NCBI RefSeq assembly: GCF_004217555.1
Contig: NZ_SHKW01000001.1
Location: forward strand, 3,596,001-3,660,000
Reading direction: 5' to 3'
DNA from: Edaphobacter modestus
GTDB taxonomy: Bacteria; Acidobacteriota; Terriglobia; Terriglobales; Acidobacteriaceae
DNA length: 64,000 nucleotides
Under the pieces are notes generated by a model. That model was not told where the DNA came from, did not search any database, and saw only the letters and a list, made by a program, of their open reading frames with translations. Positions 33,930 through 43,569 of the stretch are shown in pieces. Positions within the stretch are counted from its first letter, which is position 1. Every line of letters starts with the position of its first letter. The translations under genes and the position numbers were made by a program.

Positions 33930-36900
33930 ATGTCACGCCTTGCCAAAATCCTAGTCTTAATGTTTGTTTTCTTATCCCCTGTTCTGCTGATGGCTCAAGA
34001 TATTGCCTCGATGACTGGTGTAGTAACAGATTCGTCCGGAGCGGTTCTCCCAGACGTGAGCGTGACGCTGGTTAACACTAAAACGACGGTGAGTTATGAG
34101 GCAAAAACCGATCAGCAAGGCATTTATCGGTTTGCGAACGTGGCACCAGGCCCCGGATATAAGGCAACTTACAACCTAAATGGATTCAGTACGTTCACTG
34201 CGGTTGATCTGTATCTCCAGGTGGCGAATACCCGAACCCAGGACGTGGTGTTACGGGTGGGTTCAGCTTCAGATCAGATTGAGGTTTCTGGAGGAAGCTC
34301 AAACGTCACATTGAATACTGTGGACGCGACCATCGGTAACAACTTCGATATGAAGATGGTGAACGATCTACCAGTTCAATTGCGGAACAGTCCGCAGGTA
34401 CTCTTCAATCTGCAGCCTGGTGTCGCCGGAGGAGCGGTGACCGGTGCCAGGGTCGACCAAAGCACGACGACACTTGATGGTCTCGACGTAAACGATATCG
34501 CTGCCGGCCAGTCGGCAACGACGGGCGCAGGGACGTCAAACTTTCAGATTATCGGCGGAGCGCCTGTAGATTCTATTCAGGAGTTTCGCGGAGTTACTGG
34601 TGGTCAACGCGCGAACAGCGGATCTGGAAGCGGCGGTCAGTTCCAGTTAGTAACCAAGAGCGGGTCGAACCAGTTTCATGGGAACCTTAATGAATATCAC
34701 CGCGACACATCCACGGTTGCGAACGACTGGTTCCTTAATAATGCCGGAGTTCCGCGGGCGGCTCTGATTCGAAACCAGTTCGGCGGAAACATCGGCGGAC
34801 CCGTCCTAAAGAACAAGCTTTTCTTCTTTTTCAACTTCTACGATCAACGGATTGCCCAGTCTCAGAACACTTCACGTGTGGTGCCGTTGGATTCGTACCG
34901 CAACGGGAACGTATCGTATATTCTGAACGGCTGCGCGGCAACCAGCCGGCAAAATACTATCCCGGCTTGCATCGGATCCCTCAATCCAACCCAAGTCAAG
35001 GCGATGGATCCTGCGGGCATCGGTTTCAGCCCGGTCGTTCAGCAGACATTCAACGACCGCTACCCGCGCGCAAATGATCTGACTGGTGGGGATGGTATCA
35101 ATACTGGACTGTTCCGATTTACGACGCCGACGCCGGACAATTCTGTGAATTACGTTGGAAGAATCGACTACAACCTGACGACTCACCAGTCTGTCTGGGG
35201 GCGATTTACGATCAATCGGCGCAATTCCACACAGACGTTGGTGCAATTTCCAACCGATCCCGTTACCCATCCTTTCGTAGATCGAAGCTATGCCTACGTG
35301 ATCGGCCACACCTGGCAGATCGGTTCAAATAAGGTGAACTCGTTCCAGTATGGGGATAACATCAGCAAGTACAACTTCCCGACGACCTTCAATCCAGTAG
35401 GAACGAACGAATACACCTTCGGCGCTCAATCTGCGGGGTCCCTTCTAGATGGTCCGTACTCGGATCAGTCCTCACAGAACCGCAGGGTCCCGAACCCACA
35501 GTTTTCCGACGCGTTCAACTGGACGATCGGAAGTCATCAATTGATCTTCGGTGGCAGCTTCAAGTTTCCCAAAACAAATAGTCAGCTGGTAGGCGATTTC
35601 AATACTGCCAAAATCGGTCTTGGCGGAAATGTATCTCAGCTCAACGCGAGTCTTCGTCCTTCGGATATCCGGACTGCGGGAACGACTGGTGTTACGACTT
35701 ATGACAGTGCGTTTGCCCTTGCTCTTGGGCGCGTCGGAGAGATTGACAGCAACTATAACTATGACAACCAGGGCAACGTAAGAGCTCAGGGTAGCGGTGC
35801 GGTGCGAGCCTATCGCTTTTACCAAACCGAGCTTTACGTTGGAGACAACTGGAGGATTACTCCCAACCTGACCCTGGACTACGGCCTGCGCTACCAGTTC
35901 TACTCGGTTCCATTTGAGGCGCAGGGTCTCGAGTCAGTTCAAAATATGGGCTTCGACCAATATTTTGCAGAGCGTATGGCACAGAGTGCGGCTGGGGCAT
36001 CGGGTGATAGTTCGGTGCCGTTCTTTGTTTACCAACTCGGGGGAAAGGCGAACCACGGCCCCAATTTGTATTCCCCAAACTATAAGGACTTCGCTCCGCA
36101 TTTCGGATTTACCTATAGCCCAAGCTGGGACAGGCAGACGGTGTTCAACGGCGGCGCGGGGATCATCTACGACCGAACGGTCATCAATGCGGTCAACTTC
36201 GTCCAGGATCAAAGCTCCTACTTGTTTCAGAACTCCGCATCCACCCTTTATGGCAGTGGTGGTCCGGTCAACTCTCTAAGAACGGATCCGCGCCTGGGAG
36301 CGAACCTTGCCATTCCTGCCCCACCCACAGCGCCTGCGATCAGTAAGCCCTTTACTCCCTTTGTAGATGGAGGAACGCCGTTCGGGTTGGCAACAAGCCA
36401 GTTCAACACGGCTGTGGACCCACACCTGAAAGATCCATATTCGATTATGTATACGTTCGGGATGCAGCACCAGTTCCCCCAGAGCTTCATTCTGAAGATG
36501 AACTACGTAGGCAGGCTTGGTCGTCGCCTGATTGCCCAGGCTGATTCTTCGCAGCTCCTGGATTTTCCGGACAAGGCTTCTGGTCAGTTAATGTCAACTG
36601 CCTTTGCCAACACAACGCAAGAGCTTCGGGCAGGAGCAGATTACACAACAGCAAAGATCCAACCGTGGTTTGAGCATGTCGTTGCTCCGGGGGTGGGTGT
36701 AGCCAACGGTTACGACAGCAATACGGCCCTGCTTGTTGATACTTTTGGCTCGTATATTCAGCTGGGCGATTTCACCGATTTCATTCAACAGCTGGCATCC
36801 TTCGGCCTGATTAATTCAAACGTAGGAATGGCTTCGCAGTTCGCCGAGAACACGTTCATCACCAACAAGGGATCGTCCGCGTACAACGGCGTTCTGGTGA

Positions 36901-37652
36901 CCCTTACGAAGAACACATCCCACGGGTTGCAGTTCGACGTGAACTATACCTGGTCGCATTCTGTCGATAACACCTCGCTTATAGCCAATTCGATCGCATC
37001 GAGTCTTGGTGTGGGCTTTATCTGCGACGCCCGAAACCTGCGGGTCTGCCGAGGCAACTCGGATTTTGATATCACGCACGTGATCAACGGAAACTTTGTC
37101 TACGACCTTCCGTTTGGCAGACATAGGAGCTACGGAGCGAATGCTCCTGTGTGGCTGGACGAGCTTATCGGCGGATGGCAGTTATCTGGAATCCCTCAAT
37201 GGCGAAGCGGCCTTCCTTGGGCAACCAGAACTTCCGCATACGTGGCAGGCTACGCGAACAATGCTCCCGCAATCTTCAATGGCGATACCGCTGCTGTATC
37301 GGCTAAACTCCACAAGACTTCAAGTGGCCAGCTTCAGCTCTTCGGCGACCAGGCAAAGGCTCAAGGCTCTTTCACCGGACCTGTCGGCTTTCAGATTGGA
37401 AGCCGAAATAATCTTCGTGGACCGTCGGTCCTCACCTTTGACGCAGGGTTAGGTAAGACGTTCGCTCTTGTTCCTGAAAAACTAAGATTGCAGTTTCGGG
37501 CAGATTTCTTCAACGTGCTAAACCACCCAGTCTTCAACACCCCAACTGCGGCGAACTCTGACATCAACTCCAGCACCTTTGGCGCAATTACTTCAATGAT
37601 TACTGCTGTAGGTCCTCGCGTGGGGCAATTCTCTCTCCGGCTGGAGTTCTAA
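33930..37652 (+). CDS. Oar-like TonB-dependent outer-membrane protein (1)
   Basis: About 1240 residues. The signal peptide is MSRLAKILVLMFVFLSPVLLMAQ. A CarboxypepD_reg-like Ig domain follows (about 26-110: SMTGVVTDSSGAVLPDVSVT, GIYRFANVAPG). A plug-like region has PQVLFNLQPGVAGG and TTTLDGLDVND, then a very large beta-barrel ends in aromatic VGQFSLRLEF. This is the Oar/Cna_B TonB-dependent transporter class expanded in acidobacteria and implicated in uptake of large substrates. A GTG at 33861 would place 23 polar residues before the signal peptide; the ATG with GGAG is preferred. Base composition is more AT-rich than its neighbours. Confidence 0.9.
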   Translation: MSRLAKILVLMFVFLSPVLLMAQDIASMTGVVTDSSGAVLPDVSVTLVNTKTTVSYEAKTDQQGIYRFANVAPGPGYKATYNLNGFSTFTAVDLYLQVANTRTQDVVLRVGSASDQIEVSGGSSNVTLNTVDATIGNNFDMKMVNDLPVQLRNSPQVLFNLQPGVAGGAVTGARVDQSTTTLDGLDVNDIAAGQSATTGAGTSNFQIIGGAPVDSIQEFRGVTGGQRANSGSGSGGQFQLVTKSGSNQFHGNLNEYHRDTSTVANDWFLNNAGVPRAALIRNQFGGNIGGPVLKNKLFFFFNFYDQRIAQSQNTSRVVPLDSYRNGNVSYILNGCAATSRQNTIPACIGSLNPTQVKAMDPAGIGFSPVVQQTFNDRYPRANDLTGGDGINTGLFRFTTPTPDNSVNYVGRIDYNLTTHQSVWGRFTINRRNSTQTLVQFPTDPVTHPFVDRSYAYVIGHTWQIGSNKVNSFQYGDNISKYNFPTTFNPVGTNEYTFGAQSAGSLLDGPYSDQSSQNRRVPNPQFSDAFNWTIGSHQLIFGGSFKFPKTNSQLVGDFNTAKIGLGGNVSQLNASLRPSDIRTAGTTGVTTYDSAFALALGRVGEIDSNYNYDNQGNVRAQGSGAVRAYRFYQTELYVGDNWRITPNLTLDYGLRYQFYSVPFEAQGLESVQNMGFDQYFAERMAQSAAGASGDSSVPFFVYQLGGKANHGPNLYSPNYKDFAPHFGFTYSPSWDRQTVFNGGAGIIYDRTVINAVNFVQDQSSYLFQNSASTLYGSGGPVNSLRTDPRLGANLAIPAPPTAPAISKPFTPFVDGGTPFGLATSQFNTAVDPHLKDPYSIMYTFGMQHQFPQSFILKMNYVGRLGRRLIAQADSSQLLDFPDKASGQLMSTAFANTTQELRAGADYTTAKIQPWFEHVVAPGVGVANGYDSNTALLVDTFGSYIQLGDFTDFIQQLASFGLINSNVGMASQFAENTFITNKGSSAYNGVLVTLTKNTSHGLQFDVNYTWSHSVDNTSLIANSIASSLGVGFICDARNLRVCRGNSDFDITHVINGNFVYDLPFGRHRSYGANAPVWLDELIGGWQLSGIPQWRSGLPWATRTSAYVAGYANNAPAIFNGDTAAVSAKLHKTSSGQLQLFGDQAKAQGSFTGPVGFQIGSRNNLRGPSVLTFDAGLGKTFALVPEKLRLQFRADFFNVLNHPVFNTPTAANSDINSSTFGAITSMITAVGPRVGQFSLRLEF

Positions 37653-37680
37653 TCGCCTCGGCAAGAGGCGAATAAAATAA

Positions 37681-37715
37681 AAAGTAGGGAAGCATAAGCT
37701 TCCCTACTTTTATTT
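37681..37715. terminator. Bidirectional terminator between Oar-like gene 1 and rsfS
   Basis: AAAGTAGGGAAGC pairs with GCTTCCCTACTTT (37681-37693 with 37698-37710) around ATAA, followed by TATTTTT. It serves the plus-strand gene and, because of the A-run on the other side, probably rsfS as well. Confidence 0.88.
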
Positions 37716-37725
37716 TTCTTTAGTT

Positions 37726-38262
37726 CTATTTCTTTTTCTTCGTCGTTTTACTAGTGACCAACTTCTTTGTTGGCTTTGCCTTTGCACGTTTTACGCTTTT
37801 CTTCACGGCGGAACTCTTTACTGCCTTCTTGGGTGCGGTCTTCTTCGCCGCCTTCGCGGATATCTTGCGGGTGGCCGCGATCTGGGCTTTCAGGTCGGCG
37901 TTGATGTCGTCGACACTGAGTGTTGTGGCGGACTTCCGCAGGCGTTCGAGGCCGTAAAAAGCCCTCTTCTCCGGCGAAAAGACGTGAACGATGAAGTCGA
38001 CGTAGTCCATCAGGATCCACTCGGACTGACGCCGGCCCTCTACGGCGTTCGGGTAGACGCCGAACTCGCGCTTGAGGCGTATTTCGATCTCGTCGGAGAT
38101 GGCGACGTTCTGGCGGTCGTTGGTTCCATTGCAGATCAGGAAGTAGTCCGCCAGTCCGCTCTCGGCAGGGTCGAGCGCGAGGATGCGGATCTCTTCGGCT
38201 TTTTTGTCTTCAGCGGCCGCGGCGGCGGCAAGCAGTAGCTGATTGCTTTCTATTGATGACAT
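37726..38262 (-). CDS. rsfS: Ribosome silencing factor RsfS with Lys-rich tail
   Basis: 178 residues. RsfS binds L14 and blocks subunit joining. The core (1-120) shows DPAESGLADYFLICNGTNDRQ, AEGRRQSEWILMDY-type sequence (here VEGRRQSEWILMDYVDFIVH) and VFSPEKRAFYGLERL. The last about 50 residues are a histone-H1-like run of Lys, Ala, Thr and Ser (AKKTAPKKAVKSSAVKKS and similar), absent from typical 110-130-residue homologues. Start ATG 38262 has AAGGAG; an upstream start would add six residues. It lies 78 bases downstream of nadD. Confidence 0.93.
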   Translation of the reverse strand: MSSIESNQLLLAAAAAAEDKKAEEIRILALDPAESGLADYFLICNGTNDRQNVAISDEIEIRLKREFGVYPNAVEGRRQSEWILMDYVDFIVHVFSPEKRAFYGLERLRKSATTLSVDDINADLKAQIAATRKISAKAAKKTAPKKAVKSSAVKKSVKRAKAKPTKKLVTSKTTKKKK

Positions 38263-38340
38263 GCGGCTCCTTGGTCTCAATGGTAGTCGGTCGCGCTTAT
38301 GGATGCCACTTTTGCCAACCGTGCCTCAAAAGAGACCTTA

Positions 38341-38970
38341 TTACGGCTTGGTATAGTCGTTGGGTGCGGGACGGCGATAGAGGCCGTGGTCGTGGATATA
38401 GCCTGCGACTGCCGGAGCAATCAGATTGCGGCAAGGATCCCCGTCTGCAAGCCGATGGCGCAGCTCGGTTGCGGAGACCTCGTCATGGACGCTTTCGATC
38501 AGGTGAATCCGTTTGCGTTCTTCTTCCATGAGTCCCAGGGAGGCAAGATTGCCGAGGGGAGAACCCGGTCTGCTGACCACGATCCATTCGGCAAGTGCGA
38601 GCAGACGTCGCGACTCACGCCACTGTCGCAAGGAAAGGAAGCTGTCTGCTCCAACCAGGCTGAATATCACCGCCTCCGGCATCTGACTGTGCAGCGTCGC
38701 GAGGGTATCGACCGTGTAGTTAGGGCTTCCGTCCGCGCGTGGTGCATCGATTGCCGAGACCTGGAAACGAGGATCGGCACCGCAGGTCAGCTCGACCATC
38801 GCAAATCGATCGGCGAACGGAGTCGTGGTTCGACCATCTTTCAGGGGTTGCAAGCCGACAGGCGCGAACAGCACGGAGCTTAGTTGAAAAGCGTCCGCGG
38901 CTGCCCTGGCAATGCCGAGATGACCGCGGTGGGGTGGATCGAAGGTGCCACCGAAGAGAGCTACACGCAT
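38341..38970 (-). CDS. nadD: Nicotinate-nucleotide adenylyltransferase
   Basis: 209 residues from MRVALFGGTFDPPHRGHLGIA, which carries the GxFDPxHxGH nucleotidyltransferase motif. The family's late motif SATELRHRLADGD (near 170) is the ISSTxIR equivalent. It forms deamido-NAD from NaMN in NAD synthesis. A GTG three codons upstream is an alternative. It is followed by rsfS, the conserved nadD-rsfS order, but obgE is 4.6 kb upstream rather than adjacent. Confidence 0.95.
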   Translation of the reverse strand: MRVALFGGTFDPPHRGHLGIARAAADAFQLSSVLFAPVGLQPLKDGRTTTPFADRFAMVELTCGADPRFQVSAIDAPRADGSPNYTVDTLATLHSQMPEAVIFSLVGADSFLSLRQWRESRRLLALAEWIVVSRPGSPLGNLASLGLMEEERKRIHLIESVHDEVSATELRHRLADGDPCRNLIAPAVAGYIHDHGLYRRPAPNDYTKP

Positions 38971-39004
38971 GCCGCTCACGCTATCACAGAGGCTAAGAGG
39001 ACGC

Positions 39005-39520
39005 TTACCAGATGCGCAGTACCAGGCCCGTGCTAAAAATTTTGGCGTTTACTGACTGCCCGGGCACGACGCTGTAATCGAACTCCACCATTCGCCAATC
39101 GATGTGCGGAAAGATGGTTGTGTCGAGTCCGGCGAGCACTTGGTAGTTGAAGTTCGTGTTTGAGCCGGTACCGTTTCCGTGCTGCACATTTCCAACTCCG
39201 ACAAGGCCCTCTATATAAGGCCTAAAAGGAAGAATAGGCGCCTTGAACGCGAGGCGAGGGCCGACAGCTCCGGTGTAGTAATGGAAGTTGTCGCGTGTGA
39301 GGAACGATCCGCGGAGATCGCCTCCGATACTGATAGTACTTGCTGCGTGTCCCGTTTGCTTATAGACCCCGACGAGTGGACCATAGGCCCAGTTCGCACC
39401 TTGGACTCCTCCGATCGGAGCTCCACTGAAACCGGCGTAGACGGCGATCTGGCCATGGAGAGCAGTGGAACCCAGCAGTAGAGCGAGCAGAGCAAAAAGA
39501 AAAGTGTGACGATGGTTCAT
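39005..39520 (-). CDS. Small outer-membrane beta-barrel protein
   Basis: 171 residues with signal peptide MNHRHTFLFALLALLLGSTALHG. Alternating strands rich in Gly and aromatics follow (ISIGGDLRGSFL, FHYYTGAVGPRLAFKAP, FRPYIEGLVGVGNVQHG), and a final strand ends in Trp (STGLVLRIW). This is the pattern of 8-stranded OmpX/OmpA-like barrels. No ligand can be assigned. Confidence 0.75.
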   Translation of the reverse strand: MNHRHTFLFALLALLLGSTALHGQIAVYAGFSGAPIGGVQGANWAYGPLVGVYKQTGHAASTISIGGDLRGSFLTRDNFHYYTGAVGPRLAFKAPILPFRPYIEGLVGVGNVQHGNGTGSNTNFNYQVLAGLDTTIFPHIDWRMVEFDYSVVPGQSVNAKIFSTGLVLRIW

Positions 39521-39756
39521 AGGAGGGCCTCCTGGTAAGGGTAACGCAGTGAGGTGATGAGCCGGCGTTGTTTGCGTTGGATACGAACCCGATAGGTCAC
39601 TCCGTTTGCTGCGGGAAATCTGCTGGAGGTTGTCTTTACACGACCGTCCTGATCACAGAATTCCCGAACAGGCGAGTTATTCGTGACATTGTCTTCCCTC
39701 AATCATCGAGGTGAGCATGGAGAAGGGTACGGCGGCAGACAAGCCGGGCTGGATCG

Positions 39757-40656
39757 TCAATGCAAATGGATCGAGTCGAGACTCTTGAGGATCGCTTCCT
39801 GTAAGGCGATGCGGTGATCTGAGTAAGAGTGGTCGGTTGCGAAATGCAAGCTTTGCACCTGCGTATCGCCGAGTTTCCGCAACGTGGTGACGAGCTGATC
39901 GCTCGGCCGGGCCAATCCGTCGTCGGAGGTGATAACGAGCACCGGGCGCGTAGCGAGTTTAGACGCGATAGCCACAAAGTTCCACTTCGCGGCGTTGGCG
40001 AAGACCTCTTGCGCGAGACCTTCGGGGGTGCAGCCGACCAGAGGGGCCATTCCTTGCGAGGCGAGACCGGCGGCGATGCCTTTGATGGCGGTGTCACGGT
40101 TACCCGCAGGAACGGAAGCTACCAGACCGGTGCTTAGGTCGGCGGCTGAGATGCTGATGACGGCGCTGACGGCGGGATCGAGGGCTGCGGCGTTGAGCGC
40201 GAGGAAGCCACCCATGCTGTGGCCGATGAGGACAATCTTCTTTGGGTCGGCATGAAGCCTTGCGGCATTCCCCGCCTCGCGCATGTAGGCGATGGCAGAG
40301 AGCACATCCTCGATGCTGTTGCTGAAGGAGAAATTTCCGGGCGATCCCCAGGAGCCGCGATAGTCGAGGTAGAGAACATCATAGCCGGCCCGGCGAAGAG
40401 TTTGAGCGAGATCTAGATTGCGCTCGTTGCCGGGAAAGCCATGCAGCAGGACGACTACCGGGTGGCGTGTGGCACCAGCGGCGACGTAGACGAAGGCGTT
40501 CAGCACCTCTCCATGGCTGGGGAGCTGGAAGGACTGCATGGAAGCCGGGCTTGCTTTATCGGACGCAGGGTCGGTCGCAAGGGCGGAGGGAATCTGCGCT
40601 GACAGGCCAAGAGAGACGCAGAGAAGCGCTGCGGCAGCAAACCTGTAGGTGGGCAT
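39757..40656 (-). CDS. Exported alpha/beta hydrolase
   Basis: 299 residues. A signal peptide (MPTYRFAAAALLCVSLGLSA) leads to the hydrolase fold. The oxyanion region is VVLLHGFPGNERNLDLAQTL, then YDVLYLDYRGSWGSPGNFSF. The nucleophile elbow is IGHSMGGFLALNAA near residue 143, with the acid in LVITSDDGLARPSD. The catalytic His is in ATDHSYSDHR near 282. Probably an esterase or dienelactone hydrolase-like enzyme of the periplasm. The substrate is unknown. Confidence 0.85.
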   Translation of the reverse strand: MPTYRFAAAALLCVSLGLSAQIPSALATDPASDKASPASMQSFQLPSHGEVLNAFVYVAAGATRHPVVVLLHGFPGNERNLDLAQTLRRAGYDVLYLDYRGSWGSPGNFSFSNSIEDVLSAIAYMREAGNAARLHADPKKIVLIGHSMGGFLALNAAALDPAVSAVISISAADLSTGLVASVPAGNRDTAIKGIAAGLASQGMAPLVGCTPEGLAQEVFANAAKWNFVAIASKLATRPVLVITSDDGLARPSDQLVTTLRKLGDTQVQSLHFATDHSYSDHRIALQEAILKSLDSIHLH

Positions 40657-40859
40657 GCGGCGATTGTAAAGCGAAAGCTGCGACCGGAAGCCATGAAGTT
40701 ACTGAATCTTCGGGTGTTCGTTTCCGGACGGTGCTTTGTGGATATGGACAATGCAACGGCTATGGAGGTCGCTAAGCCACTGAAAATCTGCATCCTGGAA
40801 TGGAGATAAAACTGCTCCTCGAACAGGAGACAAATCCTGCGTGTTGAGGCTAACCAGTC

Positions 40860-43385
40860 ATGCAGAACATTCTTAGCGACCTTCGATATGCATTGCGGCA
40901 GTTGCGGCGTTCCCCTGTCTTTGCGCTGACGGGGGTGCTCACGTTGGCGTTGGGTGTGGGCGCCAATACGGCGATCTTCTCTCTGCTGGACCAGGCGCTC
41001 TTGCGGTCGCTACCGGTGCGCGATCCCCAGACCCTCGTCTATCTGCAGGGTACGGGCGATGCGTGGCGGGGTCATACGAGCAACCATGGCGGAGGCGTGG
41101 AGTCGTATTTCTCCTATCCCATGTATCGCGACCTGAGAGACAAGCATGCGGCCTTCGAGGCGCTGGTGGCAACTTCAAAGACGACCGTCGGCCTAACGCG
41201 CGGCAATATGTCGGAGTTTGCCGAGGCGGAGGTGGTGAGTGGGAACTACTTCTCCATGCTGGGAGTAAAGCCCGCATTGGGACGAGTGTTCACACAGACA
41301 GAGGACCAGCAGAAGGATGCAGCCCCCGTAGTCGTCGTCAGCTTCGATTATTGGCGTGTTCACATGAACTCCGATGTATCGGTGGTAAATCAGAGCATCT
41401 CGCTGAACGGGCATCCGTTCAAAGTAGTAGGAGTTGCCGCGTCAGGATTTCGCAGCGGGGTGTGGGGGGAGAGTCCCGCGCTGTTTGTTCCGATGGCGAT
41501 GATCGACCAGGTGATTCCGGGGCAAGGAAGACGTCTGGCGGACCATACCGATCGCTGGATGAACATCATCGGGCGGCTGAAGCCCGGTGTAACGACACAG
41601 CAGGCAGAGGCGATGAGCGCACCCCTCTGGCATGCGCTTCGGGCCGACGAACTGAAGGCGCTGGGAACAGCCTCAAAGCGGTTCACGGATTCGTTCCTGA
41701 CGAATAGCCGCTTGAAAGTGCAGCCTGCGGCGAGAGGCTTCTCCTACAACCGTGAGCAGTATCAGACACCGCTGATTGCCGTGATGGGGATGGCGTTCCT
41801 GGTGCTTCTAATTGCGGCGGTGAATGTGGCGAGCCTGCTGCTGGTGCGTTCGGCGGCGCGGGTCCGGGAGTTTTCGCTGCGGTATGCGTTGGGCGCACGT
41901 GCGGGACGCATTATGCAACAGCTCCTGTTGGAGGGTCTGCTGATCGGGGTGGGTGGCGGGCTGGTAGGAATGCTGCTGGCTCCAACGGCGATTCGGGTGC
42001 TGGTCCAACGTATGGGAGCGGACAACTGGATGGGACCGTTCACGGCGTCGATGGATATGCGGCTGCTGCTATTCAACTTTGCCATTGCGATTGGCGTCAG
42101 CATCTTCTTCAGCCTTGCGCCGGCGCTGCAGATGCTGCGGCCGGACCTTATGCAGGCGCTTCGGACACAGGCTTCGACAGGCGCCAGGGGAATGCTCGGC
42201 TTCCGCCGGATGGTGGTGGCAGCGCAGATTGGTCTGAGCCTGTTGCTGCTGGTAGGTGCGGGACTGTTTGTGCGGACGATGCAGCAACTTCGCTCGTTCA
42301 ACGTGGGGTATAAGACCGACCATCTTGTGGGTTTTAGCCTGGCGCCGCGATTGGCGGGGTATGACGCAGAGAGGATTCCGGCGCTGCGGCTGAGGATGCT
42401 CGACGACCTTGGTGCGATTGCAGGAGTGGAGGCGGTGGGTGCGGCGAACAGTCCGCAACTCGCACACCAGGGCCATAGCGGCAATGTAAGCTTTGCCGGT
42501 TACAAGGCCGGGCCTGAAGAAGACATCAACATATACAAGACGAACATCAGCCCCAGCTTCTTCGAGACGCTTCGCGTGCCGCTGATCGCAGGCCGCGGGT
42601 TGACGGAAGCCGACAACGCAAACCATCCGAAGGTTGCGGTTGTGAACGAGACGCTGGCGAAGAGATATTTCGGCTCGGCTGAAAAAGCCATCGGACAGAG
42701 GTTTGCCGAGGGAGCGGCGTCGCATCCCGTCTTCGATACGGAGATTGTGGGCGTGGTGAGGGACTTCAATCAGCAAGGGATTCGCTCGGAGATTTATCCG
42801 TCGACGTTTCAGCCGCTGGAGCAGGCGACGGGCACGGAAGTGAGCAGGGCAGTCTACTTTTATGTGAGGACGCATGTGGCACCGGCGACGATGTTCGCCT
42901 CGATCCGGCGCCTGGTAGCAGATGTCGATCCGATGCTGGCGATCGACGACCTGCACACAATGGACGAACAGGTGAACCAGGATCTTGAAAACGAGCGCCT
43001 GATCGAGCTGCTAGCGGTGACGTTCGGCGCGCTGGCTACGGTGCTTGCCGGCGTGGGATTGTATGGTGTGATGGCCTATACGACAGGACAGCGCACGAAG
43101 GAGATCGGAATACGCATGGCGCTGGGGTCGTCGAGAAGGCTGATTTCGCAGTTGGTTTTCAGCGACGTGCTGCGGCTGGCGAGCATGGGGGTAGTTGTGG
43201 GGCTGCCGCTCTCGGTGATGCTGGCGCGGCTGCTGCGGAGCCAGTTGTTCGAAGTATCTCCGGCCGATCCTTATGTGTTGGCTGCTGCGGTTGGACTCGT
43301 GGCGATAGTGGCAGTGGTCGCAGCCTTGCTGCCGGCCCGGAAGGCGGCTGCGGTCGAGCCTTCCGAGGTGTTGCGAGCCGAATGA
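40860..43385 (+). CDS. MacB/FtsX-like ABC permease without ATPase (ADOP type)
   Basis: 841 residues with two MacB-PCD plus FtsX repeats. The N-terminus LRYALRQLRRSPVFALTGVLTLALGVGANTAIF is the acidobacterial permease signature. The first periplasmic part (about 50-270) is followed by three helices (MGMAFLVLLIAAVNVASLLLV). A second N-terminal-like segment MVVAAQIGLSLLLLVGAGLF starts the second half, and a final FtsX block ends SEVLRAE. No ATPase domain or adjacent ATPase gene. The family is very abundant in acidobacteria, and its exported substrate is unknown. Confidence 0.9.
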   Translation: MQNILSDLRYALRQLRRSPVFALTGVLTLALGVGANTAIFSLLDQALLRSLPVRDPQTLVYLQGTGDAWRGHTSNHGGGVESYFSYPMYRDLRDKHAAFEALVATSKTTVGLTRGNMSEFAEAEVVSGNYFSMLGVKPALGRVFTQTEDQQKDAAPVVVVSFDYWRVHMNSDVSVVNQSISLNGHPFKVVGVAASGFRSGVWGESPALFVPMAMIDQVIPGQGRRLADHTDRWMNIIGRLKPGVTTQQAEAMSAPLWHALRADELKALGTASKRFTDSFLTNSRLKVQPAARGFSYNREQYQTPLIAVMGMAFLVLLIAAVNVASLLLVRSAARVREFSLRYALGARAGRIMQQLLLEGLLIGVGGGLVGMLLAPTAIRVLVQRMGADNWMGPFTASMDMRLLLFNFAIAIGVSIFFSLAPALQMLRPDLMQALRTQASTGARGMLGFRRMVVAAQIGLSLLLLVGAGLFVRTMQQLRSFNVGYKTDHLVGFSLAPRLAGYDAERIPALRLRMLDDLGAIAGVEAVGAANSPQLAHQGHSGNVSFAGYKAGPEEDINIYKTNISPSFFETLRVPLIAGRGLTEADNANHPKVAVVNETLAKRYFGSAEKAIGQRFAEGAASHPVFDTEIVGVVRDFNQQGIRSEIYPSTFQPLEQATGTEVSRAVYFYVRTHVAPATMFASIRRLVADVDPMLAIDDLHTMDEQVNQDLENERLIELLAVTFGALATVLAGVGLYGVMAYTTGQRTKEIGIRMALGSSRRLISQLVFSDVLRLASMGVVVGLPLSVMLARLLRSQLFEVSPADPYVLAAAVGLVAIVAVVAALLPARKAAAVEPSEVLRAE

Positions 43386-43410
43386 TGGCCGCTGCGCTTG
43401 AGAGCGGGGA

Positions 43411-43440
43411 GGGCGCGCTGGTCGGGGGAAGCGCGCGCCC
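43411..43440 (+). terminator. GC-rich hairpin after the permease
   Basis: GGGCGCGC (43411-43418) pairs with GCGCGCCC (43433-43440). The T-run is weak. The remaining bases to 43569 hold a short minus-strand frame with CxC motifs downstream of obgE but no convincing gene. Confidence 0.4.
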
Positions 43441-43569
43441 TTGTCAGAAGGGTTAGATTTTAGCGGCGTCGCCACGGCAGCCGGAGTGGCCGCACTGGCA
43501 CATGATCTCGGTGGAGCCGTTAGTCGTACCCACTGCGAGTCCTAGGATGCGCGATAACGGAAAGACGGC

